Below are positions 54,674 through 62,214 of a stretch of DNA of 64,000 nt, one piece after another. The stretch spans positions 1-64,000 of the forward strand of contig JBJTUF010000084.1 of NCBI GenBank assembly GCA_046080565.1, read 5' to 3'. The position numbers and the translations under genes were made by a program. How positions within the stretch are numbered: position 1 is the first letter of the stretch; each line of letters begins with the position of its first letter. The notes under the pieces were generated by a model. The model ran no database searches. It worked only from the letters and a program-made list of their open reading frames with translations, and was not told the origin of the DNA. The DNA comes from Cuspidothrix sp046080565 (GTDB taxonomy: Bacteria > Cyanobacteriota > Cyanobacteriia > Cyanobacteriales > Nostocaceae).

Positions 54674-55447
54674 TTACCAAACTTGCCAAGGTGCTTTACC
54701 ATCTTGCCAAAGTTTCTCTAGATAGTTTCTGTCTCTTAATGTGTCCATGGGTTGCCAAAAACCATCATGTTTATAAGCAGATAATTCTTCTAAATCAGCT
54801 AACTTTTCTAATGGTTCTTTCTCCCATACAGTGGAACTATCCGTAATGAAATCAATTACTTGTGGTTCTAGAACAAAATAACCACCATTAATCCAAGCAC
54901 CATCACCTTCAGGTTTTTCTTTAAAGCTGGTAATTTTTGTTTGTTCGTATCCTAAAGAAATTGCCCCAAATCTTCCTGCTGGTTGTACTGCACTGAGTGT
55001 TGCTAATGTGTTTTGTTGTTTATGAAATTTAATTAATTCTGTAATATTGATATTACTGACACCATCACCATAGGTAAAGCAAAAAGTTTCATTACCAATA
55101 TGTTCACGCACTTGTTTTAAACGTCCCCCAGTCATGGTATTATCACCTGTATTTACTAAGGTAACTCGCCAAGGTTCTGCATATCCAGAATGGACATTCA
55201 TTTGATTAAATCGCATATCAAATGTCACGTCTGACATATGTAAGAAATAATTAGCAAAGTATTCTTTAATAATGTACCCTTTGTAACCGCAACAAATGAT
55301 AAAATCATTGATACCATGAGCAGAATAAATCTTCATAATATGCCAGAGAATTGGCTTACCACCAACCTCTACCATGGGTTTGGGTCTAATACTGGTTTCC
55401 TCACTTAATCTTGTACCTAAACCACCGGCTAAAATTACTGCTTTCAT
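54674..55447 (-). CDS. rfbF: Glucose-1-phosphate cytidylyltransferase
   Basis: Forms CDP-glucose from CTP and glucose-1-phosphate. 257 residues, typical. Motifs: MKAVILAGGLGTRLSEET (nucleotide loop), RPKPMVEVGGKPILWHIMK, FCFTYGDGVSNI near 108, KEKPEGDGAWINGGYFV near 170, and the C-terminal LEKLADLEELSAYKH with FWQPMDTLRDRNYLE. It is the first gene of the long minus-strand cluster and, as I recall, the corresponding first gene of the Nostoc HEP island (alr2825) is also a cytidylyltransferase. CDP-linked deoxy or branched sugars are thus expected in the product. Confidence 0.95.
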   Translation of the reverse strand: MKAVILAGGLGTRLSEETSIRPKPMVEVGGKPILWHIMKIYSAHGINDFIICCGYKGYIIKEYFANYFLHMSDVTFDMRFNQMNVHSGYAEPWRVTLVNTGDNTMTGGRLKQVREHIGNETFCFTYGDGVSNINITELIKFHKQQNTLATLSAVQPAGRFGAISLGYEQTKITSFKEKPEGDGAWINGGYFVLEPQVIDFITDSSTVWEKEPLEKLADLEELSAYKHDGFWQPMDTLRDRNYLEKLWQDGKAPWQVW

Positions 55448-55703
55448 ATAATGACCTTATAGATTATCAGGTGTGTGCTAATATCTAGACAATGAAGAGA
55501 ATGCACCATGATATCTAAGTTATTGAATGATGATTTTTTCTCAATGCTTACGGTAGATAATCATAATCTAACCCCAATTTTTTCTAAAAGGATGAAGAAA
55601 AAGTAAATTAAGATATTTTATCTGTAAAATATTGATAAATAAAGGCAGAAGGTAGGAGGTAGTTTTTGTAAGTAAGTGAGTATAATTAAATATAAAATCA
55701 AAT

Positions 55704-55762
55704 CCTAGTTCAATTGATTGCTCAACACAAGGATGAGCAGGACTAAAGTCCTGACTACAAAC
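55704..55762. repeat. Dispersed repeat with AGGACTAAAGTCCT core, copy 2
   Basis: Inverted relative of 51157-51224; lacks about nine bases near its left end compared with that copy. Confidence 0.65.
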
Positions 55763-55810
55763 TTTAATTTATTTCTACCTAGCTAGTTAACAATTATTTC
55801 TATAATAAAA

Positions 55811-55830
55811 AGACGTTCCCTGGAACGTCT
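55811..55830. repeat. Hairpin AGACGTTCC / GGAACGTCT
   Basis: Nine-base perfect stem with a two-base loop, a form common in cyanobacterial intergenic DNA. It lies 56 bases beyond the kinase stop and may end its transcript. Confidence 0.6.
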
Positions 55831-55885
55831 CTACATGATTATTTCTAATTATTTTACTCTTACCAGTCAACCGTCAACCATAACC

Positions 55886-58069
55886 TCAATTCTTTTGTCC
55901 TACTAAAGTTGATTTGGGTAACACAGTGTCACATTTTTTGGCGACAATAATACACATATTGCTGAGGGCTTGTTGATAATTATCCATATCCTCTTGCTCT
56001 AGTGAAACTTTGGCTGCTGTTTGCAAATCTGCTACTGCTTGAATCTGATTTTTATCAGATCCATTTTCTCCATATTGTGATAGCTCATAGTGAACCATAG
56101 CCCGCTTGAGATAAACTTTAGCTAGTCGGGGATTGATTTTCAAGGCTTCGTTAAAATCAGCAATTGCTTGTTGATATTCTTTTAAGTAATTGGCACTATA
56201 CTGAGCAATTTGATACCGAACTAGACCTCGTTGAAAATAAGCCTCTACTTTGGATGAATTCAGCTTAATGGCTGCTGTGAAATCGGCAATTGATTTTTGG
56301 TATTCTTGAAGAGAATTATTGACATATTTGGTAATTTCAAATCTGACAATACCTCTTCTGATATAAGCCTCAGCATCATTTTTATCTATATTAATAGCAG
56401 TATTAAAATCGGCGATCGCTTGTTTATATTTCTTATCAGGATCGCTACTATAATCTGCCAATATATAATAAACATTGCCACGATTTACATAAGCTTTAAC
56501 TTCTTGAGGATTCAACTTCAAAGCTTCGTTATAATTAGCTAATGCGCCTTCATAATCATTCAAATTGTAGCGAGCATTACCCAAATTTACATACCCTTTT
56601 GCATATTGGGGATTTTTCTTGATGGCTTGAGTAAAATTGGCGATCGCCTGTTGATAATCTTGCTGTTGATAAGCAATATCACCCTGCTGAGAGTAATCCA
56701 TAAAAGACAGATTTGATTGTGGAGAGGGAGGATTATCTGTCCGCGAGAGCAAACTTTGTTGAGTATAAGGATTTTGGGAAACAAAGGGACGAGTAAACTT
56801 CACCATCACATCCAAATAGCCCAAAATACCCAAACCTATGACACTGAAAATGACACCATATATCTTGGGATTGAGCTTATTACGAGAAGATAAAGACGAA
56901 ACTGGCTGACTAGATGAAGATTGCCAATTGTATCCAGAGAAATGTGCTGGTTGGGTAATTCTAGGCGCAGGACTATGACGACGTTTCGGTTTACGTCGCG
57001 GTTGGAGATGTTGTTTAGAAGCGATCGCCCCTGGAGAAGGAAACGGATCTCTACCACCTAACTTTTTCGCCCGTTCACACCAAGGACATTTCTGCAAATG
57101 ATTATGATAACGATGTTGAGGATTAGCATCACAAGTCACCAAACTCTCTTCCACCGCCGTTAGCACCGACAACCAAGTTTGAGCATTAGGGCGCAACTTT
57201 GGATTACTATGGCCATCTTCAAAACAACGCACAAACAAATCCTGTAATTGGGGATGCAGCAAATCCCAACTCGGAGAAATAGGCGTGGGCAAATAAGGTA
57301 CTTTTTTCTTCTGGCTATAGGTAAAATGGCCAGCCAAGATCCGCGCTTGATATGGAGGAGGTTCAACACCACCCTGAAATATCCCCGAAAACGGGTGAGT
57401 ACCTTCCATCAACAACTGGAAGATCAGCACAGCTAACCCAAACAGATCATGATAGCTCTCTCGATCATAATCAGCAAAAATCTTATTCTGTAATTCTGGC
57501 GGCGTATACTCAGCCTTACCTACAGTACAACGATAAACAATATTTTGGGATGGTTCAAGAACTTGAAAAGAATCTGTATCTACCAATGTCACCAAAGCCG
57601 TATCACTGACCAAGATATTCGACTCATTCACATCACCAATACAATATCGGCTGGCGTGCAAAGCCGCAACAGCAGCCGCCAAATTCCGAGCAGTTCGCAG
57701 CAAATATTGATAATTGAATAATGGGCAATGTTGTCGGCGCACCCCCGGATTATAAAAATCCATGATTGGCCGCATTCCCCGAATTCTTGGCATCACAAAG
57801 CCAACAACCTTACCACTACCATCTGCTGCTTCCAACAACTCCTGTGGCCAAGCAATAGAAATATGTCCTAAACTAGCCGTAGGATTAACAGGAGGATTGG
57901 CAAGCATCGCCCGCAGTTTTTGAGCATAGCTAGTCGTGGGTTTATGATAGATTTTCGCTACCAAATGTTCATCCGATGGCACTGCATAGATACAAGCTTC
58001 ACCACCATGTCCCACACTGACAGAGAAGTTGAGAAGTTCTGGATTGGGAAGACGACGTAGTACCTGCAT
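55886..58069 (-). CDS. TerY-P triad protein kinase with zinc site, membrane helix and TPR array
   Basis: 727 residues. N-terminal kinase-like domain (1-320): glycine loop VGHGGEACIYAV, Lys in LVAKIYHKP near 39, catalytic loop YCIGDVNESNILVSD near 152 (no HRD; the Asp and Asn are kept) and DTDSF near 172 in place of DFG, as usual in this divergent group. Then a likely zinc site combining His and Cys (CDANPQHRYHNH and CPWCERA, ~325-350), a basic linker, one membrane helix (~400-422; GVIFSVIGLGILGYLDVMV) and five to six TPRs (465-690; GYVNLGNARYNLNDYEGAL). It is the last gene of a unit with a vWA protein and a PP2C phosphatase. The TPRs are presumably on the far side of the membrane or anchor partner proteins. 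Confidence 0.88.
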   Translation of the reverse strand: MQVLRRLPNPELLNFSVSVGHGGEACIYAVPSDEHLVAKIYHKPTTSYAQKLRAMLANPPVNPTASLGHISIAWPQELLEAADGSGKVVGFVMPRIRGMRPIMDFYNPGVRRQHCPLFNYQYLLRTARNLAAAVAALHASRYCIGDVNESNILVSDTALVTLVDTDSFQVLEPSQNIVYRCTVGKAEYTPPELQNKIFADYDRESYHDLFGLAVLIFQLLMEGTHPFSGIFQGGVEPPPYQARILAGHFTYSQKKKVPYLPTPISPSWDLLHPQLQDLFVRCFEDGHSNPKLRPNAQTWLSVLTAVEESLVTCDANPQHRYHNHLQKCPWCERAKKLGGRDPFPSPGAIASKQHLQPRRKPKRRHSPAPRITQPAHFSGYNWQSSSSQPVSSLSSRNKLNPKIYGVIFSVIGLGILGYLDVMVKFTRPFVSQNPYTQQSLLSRTDNPPSPQSNLSFMDYSQQGDIAYQQQDYQQAIANFTQAIKKNPQYAKGYVNLGNARYNLNDYEGALANYNEALKLNPQEVKAYVNRGNVYYILADYSSDPDKKYKQAIADFNTAINIDKNDAEAYIRRGIVRFEITKYVNNSLQEYQKSIADFTAAIKLNSSKVEAYFQRGLVRYQIAQYSANYLKEYQQAIADFNEALKINPRLAKVYLKRAMVHYELSQYGENGSDKNQIQAVADLQTAAKVSLEQEDMDNYQQALSNMCIIVAKKCDTVLPKSTLVGQKN

Positions 58070-58207
58070 GGAAGAATTAAGGTAATGTAAATTAATTAAC
58101 AGTTAGGGAAAAAAGAAGAAAACAGGAACGGTATGTTCCTCCCTTTTGTGTGCTTTCCCCAGGACTGCAAAACAGATTTTTGCAATCAGTGTACTGAAGA
58201 GGATCAA

Positions 58208-58990
58208 TCATGGGTTGCCAAAGGCAGCTAGAACTAACGTCAAATCATCATCTGTACGTTGGGTAATCTTCTCCGAGCTTAAAAACCTCTGTAGATGTTC
58301 TTTTGCTAATATTCTATCCTCAGCATTGGCGACAAACTCAAACAAAGGCAAAAAGAACGGTTTGTGAGGTTCACCTACCATCATATTCAAAGCCAACATT
58401 TGTAGTCCATCAGTGAGAACACCAACATTAACAATGTCTTCTCGCCATAATTTAATTTGGGCAGTCTCTACAGCACCAGGAGATGTGATAAAGGTTGTTT
58501 CGTTAATATATTCACCACTACTAGGAGTAGTTAATGCCATCAGGTGTCCCATACTATTCTTACCGACAGCTACACCATCTCCAATTTGTGCCACAGCCAC
58601 AATTTTCGGTGCAGCAATCATCAGAATTAAAGTAGTTGCTAAATCATGGAGTTGATTTTCACCAGCATCTGCCTCTGTTTCTATAGCTTTGCGGGCTACT
58701 AACATGGTATTAGTGAGCAGATAACGCAAAAAATCATCATTAGCCAGGGCATCATTGGTAATCTCTTGCATGGAGAGATTTTCTATTGCCGTTTCCACAG
58801 CAATCATTGATCCCACTTTTCCTAGTTTAGCAGAACCTGCCCCATCTGCTGCTGCTATCACCAACACATTATTTGCCAATACCTGCCAATGATGAGCATC
58901 TTGACAAAGTTGTTGGTTTTTAGCGTGGCTAGTGCCACAGACAGAGGCCGCTACTATGCGCCATTGAGGAATCTGTTTTGATGTATTCAT
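58208..58990 (-). CDS. PP2C-type protein phosphatase of the TerY-P triad
   Basis: 260 residues. PP2C metal-binding residues can be followed: CGTSHAKNQQLCQDA near 19-33, AAADGAGSAKLG near 46, VAQIGDGVAVG near 133, VLTDGLQM near 190 and DDDLTLVLAAF at the C-terminus. These coordinate two metal ions, so activity is expected. No transmembrane or sensor domain. It lies between the vWA gene (52 bases upstream) and the kinase gene (138 bases downstream), all on one strand; its likely target is the kinase or a protein the kinase modifies. Confidence 0.88.
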   Translation of the reverse strand: MNTSKQIPQWRIVAASVCGTSHAKNQQLCQDAHHWQVLANNVLVIAAADGAGSAKLGKVGSMIAVETAIENLSMQEITNDALANDDFLRYLLTNTMLVARKAIETEADAGENQLHDLATTLILMIAAPKIVAVAQIGDGVAVGKNSMGHLMALTTPSSGEYINETTFITSPGAVETAQIKLWREDIVNVGVLTDGLQMLALNMMVGEPHKPFFLPLFEFVANAEDRILAKEHLQRFLSSEKITQRTDDDLTLVLAAFGNP

Positions 58991-59042
58991 ATAATTTGTT
59001 TTCCACAGCTAGTTCAATTTGAACATTAAGCTGTTATTTTAA

Positions 59043-59744
59043 TTAAACAGTTCCCCAACCGATAGGCGGTAGTGCAACCTGTTCATCTACTTTAGAATGA
59101 GATACTGCGGACATACTCGCAGACAGCCAGACAAACATCTCAATAAAGTTTAAACCTTTTAGTTTCAGGGGACTACGCACAGCAATTTGGCTTAATCTAT
59201 CCATATTCGCATTCTCCACCCCTACAGTAAAGAAAGCCACACGCTTATTCGATTCGTCTCCTTGCAGTCTTTGGGCCGCTTGTTCAACAACATGATCTAA
59301 TTCTCCCTGGGGTTCACCATCGGTAATCATAAACACCCAAGGACGGTAGTAAGCAATCCCATTGGTTCTATATTGGGATTTGCGCTCCTGAATAATATCT
59401 AAGGCTTTATGAATCCCCGATCCCATAATCGTTAGCCCTTGGGCAGTAAGAATAGGAGGGTTAAACTGATCCGCAGTTACAAAATCCTGCACAATGTTAA
59501 CCGTACTATCAAATGTCACAATTGCTACTTCTACCCTTCTAGAAGCTAAGGAATTTTTTACCAGTTCATCCTTTAAACTCAGCAAACCTTGATTTAAAGC
59601 TTCGATTCGTTCCCCTTGCATAGAACCAGATGTATCTAGTAGTAGTACACATGGACAACGGGGTTCGGGATTCTCCGCAAATTCTACAACTTGATCCAGA
59701 TTAAATGTATCAATTATAACGTTTTGTGTTATGTTATAATCCAA
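59043..59744 (-). CDS. terY: TerY-like von Willebrand factor A domain protein
   Basis: 233 residues, essentially one vWA domain. The metal ion-dependent adhesion site is complete: VLLLDTSGSMQG (DxSxS) near 33, a Thr in LTIMGSG near 103 and ITDGEPQGEL (Asp) near 140. NFIEMFVWLSASMSAVS near the C-terminus is the stretch shared by TerY proteins. The triad TerY plus PP2C plus kinase (TerY-P) is known from comparative genomics as a conserved signalling module beside tellurite-resistance and other stress systems. No terB, terC, terD or terZ gene is in this window. ATG 59744 has AAGG about 12 bases upstream. Confidence 0.9.
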   Translation of the reverse strand: MDYNITQNVIIDTFNLDQVVEFAENPEPRCPCVLLLDTSGSMQGERIEALNQGLLSLKDELVKNSLASRRVEVAIVTFDSTVNIVQDFVTADQFNPPILTAQGLTIMGSGIHKALDIIQERKSQYRTNGIAYYRPWVFMITDGEPQGELDHVVEQAAQRLQGDESNKRVAFFTVGVENANMDRLSQIAVRSPLKLKGLNFIEMFVWLSASMSAVSHSKVDEQVALPPIGWGTV

Positions 59745-60465
59745 GGTTTTATTTTCCTTTTTCTCAAAGTATATAGTTTCTGATGCTAGTATGGCTAAAA
59801 TTATGCTATTTTGCGGGGGATACTTGAGTTTTTAAGTCAAGATGTCAGACAATTCAGCACTCAGGGGCGAAAGACCGTTCACCTCCACAGCACTCAGAAT
59901 GTTTGATCAAAAAAACACAAAAGCTGATTGCTAAATCTCATTGCTGAATGCTTACTAATAAATATATACATTTACCTCCATAAATTTTTAAAGATTCTAT
60001 GTGGGATTTTCACTGTTTTAACTCTCATAAATTCATCATTTTTAAATCTACAAAAAGGAGGAATATCAATATCAAATTTGATGAGTTTAAATTCCTAGGA
60101 AAATATCACTATCATCTCTGGAATACACAGGATATCCTTGATGAAGATCAAAGTCACAATTCAGGATTATGGCTAACGCCATGCTACTCTATCAAGAGTC
60201 AGAAAAATCTGTATTCCCTTTCCTGAGTTCTGACCGATCAACTAACCACAAAATCTCGATAACTGCCCGGTTTTATCCAGACAAATGCTGAAAAATCACC
60301 ATAAAAAAACACATAAATTTTTACCTTTTCATTCGATGATTTTAAGAAGATGTTTTTCCTTGATATTCATAATTCCATAACAGGTGATAATGACTATCTG
60401 CCAGTCTGATATTTAATCTTTTTCAATACTATATTGATGTATCCGCACAAAAAATTGTAAAAATT
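59745..60465. other. Divergent intergenic region
   Basis: 721 bases between terY (minus) and the response regulator (plus). ORFs here have no coding character. A stretch near 60163-60190 (TTCAGGATTATGGCTAACG) resembles one at 31281-31306 upstream of the Wzy-like gene (TTCAGGAGTATGGCTAACG). No promoter could be assigned with confidence. Confidence 0.5.
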
Positions 60466-61839
60466 ATGAAGAATATTGGCACGTTTACTCACCTATCACC
60501 CCAGGGTTTATTAAGACAATTAAGTAATTGTTATGAAACTACGTGTTTACAAGCATTTAGTAACTCTGTATCTTGGCTGATATATATTGAACAAGGGAAA
60601 ATCATTTATGCGACTCATTCAGTAGAACCCTTTGATAGATTAGAACGCCAGATGCGTCGTCTGCATCAACACATTCCTTTAGTAGATAATGAAGTGCGTG
60701 TACAAATGCGCTTGATGTTTGATAATGAAGAACATCAGAATTTACTTAATCAACCTCCTGAATATGAAGCAATTAATTGGCTAATTAGTGAAAAACATAT
60801 TCTTCCCACTCAAGCCACTTTACTGATTCAAGAATTAGTTAAAGAAGTTCTAGAATCTTTTTTGCTGATCAAAACTGCCAATTATGAATTACTTCCGACC
60901 CTAAATGATATTACCAAAGTTTGTAAATTAGATATTATTTCTATCATCGAACAATGCCAAAATCAGTTACAAAATTGGCGATATCTAGGTAGATATATCT
61001 CTTCTCCCTATCAACGCCCCTACTTATTAGTTAGTAGCAAATTTCATGATAAAAGATTACCACCCCTACCTGTTGATCTCACCAATTGGATGAAGGGGTT
61101 TAGTTTGCGTCATCTAGGGATTATTCTCAATCAGGATGAATTGCAACTAGCACTGAATTTATATCCCTATATTGTTAAAGGTTCAATAGTCTTACATGAA
61201 CCTGATCCCCCATTTGATAAGTTACCAAAAATCTCTCCCCATTCTTTCCTATTTACTGAAGATAGAAGAGAGCTATTAATTGAGGATAAATTATTTATTC
61301 CCCAACCAGCACCAACTACTTATACCCCTCAACCGACTCCAGTTACTACTCCAGAAAATGGAGTTGTACCACAGTTAGTACCTAATATTACTGATGCACC
61401 TGGAGTAGAGGAAGATGTTCAATTAGCACCGATTGAAGAAGAAAAAATCATAGTCAATACAACTATTAAACAAAAAACCTACAAAATTATTTCTGTAGAT
61501 GATAGTCCCACTATTCTCAAGGAGATTAGTCGCTATTTGCAAGATGAAAATTTTGCTTTGGTGACTATTAATGAACCTGTGAAAGCTGTTATGTCAATTA
61601 TTCGACATAAACCTGATCTGATTTTACTTGATTTGAATATGGCAGGAATTGACGGTTATGAACTATGTCGCATTATCCGCAATAATTCGATGTTTAAAAA
61701 TACTCCGATTATTTTTGTGACTAGCAATAAGGGAATTATAGATAAGGTTAAAGCGAGATTTGTCGGTGCTTCTGGTTATTTGACTAAACCTTTTACTCGT
61801 GCTGAATTACTAAAAATGATTTTTATGCACTTAGCATAG
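60466..61839 (+). CDS. PatA/PixG-like response regulator (PATAN + receiver domain)
   Basis: 457 residues. N-terminal PATAN (DUF4388-related) domain (about 1-280) beginning MKNIGTFTHLSPQGLLRQL with WLIYIEQGKIIYATHS near 45; a proline-rich linker (QPAPTTYTPQPTPVTTPEN, ~285-345); and a C-terminal receiver domain with all key residues: SVDDSPT (acidic pair), LILLDLNMAG (phosphorylated Asp near 386), IFVTSNK (Thr) and GYLTKPFT (Lys near 442). Proteins of this build include PatA (heterocyst spacing) and PixG/PilG-type motility regulators. No chemotaxis-like neighbours are present here, so it may be a stand-alone regulator. Cannot be assigned to PatA itself: PatA is shorter and the linker differs. 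Confidence 0.88.
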   Translation: MKNIGTFTHLSPQGLLRQLSNCYETTCLQAFSNSVSWLIYIEQGKIIYATHSVEPFDRLERQMRRLHQHIPLVDNEVRVQMRLMFDNEEHQNLLNQPPEYEAINWLISEKHILPTQATLLIQELVKEVLESFLLIKTANYELLPTLNDITKVCKLDIISIIEQCQNQLQNWRYLGRYISSPYQRPYLLVSSKFHDKRLPPLPVDLTNWMKGFSLRHLGIILNQDELQLALNLYPYIVKGSIVLHEPDPPFDKLPKISPHSFLFTEDRRELLIEDKLFIPQPAPTTYTPQPTPVTTPENGVVPQLVPNITDAPGVEEDVQLAPIEEEKIIVNTTIKQKTYKIISVDDSPTILKEISRYLQDENFALVTINEPVKAVMSIIRHKPDLILLDLNMAGIDGYELCRIIRNNSMFKNTPIIFVTSNKGIIDKVKARFVGASGYLTKPFTRAELLKMIFMHLA

Positions 61840-62214
61840 TTCTAGAGGCGTTGGGTTTCCTTAGATCAAAGTCTATGGGCGTTTAATTGTAATTTATTTA
61901 GATTCAACCCCATATACAGAATCTAAATTAAACCCTATACAGAAACCAAGTTTTATAGCAGAAGCCAGGAGACTTCAGGGCAGCAGTTCGACTTCGCTCA
62001 GTAACCGGAGACAGAAGGAAAAGCCTTGTTGTATATACGTTTCAAGGATTTATAATATCCTAATTATCCTGGCTACAGCTATACCTCCTCCCTCCTGCTA
62101 TATTGGTAAACCTAATACAACCATTTTGACTCTAGAAGTTCTATACTAACCTGTCAGTTGTCAGTGATCAAAAGACCGATAACTCAAGACCAATGACTAA
62201 GATAATTTTTGCCG
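61840..62214. other. Intergenic region with a dispersed repeat
   Basis: 375 bases between the response regulator and the RND gene. Most of it is the repeat at 61954-62083; the remainder shows nothing I recognise. Confidence 0.5.
61954..62083. repeat. Dispersed intergenic repeat, copy 3
   Basis: Starts TATAGCAGAAGCC, contains GACTTCGCTCAGT (a motif often seen in cyanobacterial spacers) and ends with TTTCAAGGATTTATAATA, TCCTAATTATCC and TGGCTACAGCTATA. The last 45 bases match copies 1 and 2. Confidence 0.6.

Larger units (their letters stand above)
55448..55885. other. Repeat-rich intergenic region between the HEP cluster and the kinase gene
   Basis: 438 bases. It contains the second copy of the AGGACTAAAGTCCT repeat (55704-55762) and a 9-bp hairpin with two-base loop, AGACGTTCC-CT-GGAACGTCT (55811-55830). 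The part next to rfbF (55448-55650) must carry its promoter; no clear boxes seen. Confidence 0.5.

Noticed and set aside
59999..60226. 75-codon plus-strand ORF in the gap between terY and the response regulator
   Set aside because: Composition follows AT-rich background, no ribosome site, and its end runs through a dispersed sequence also seen near 31281.
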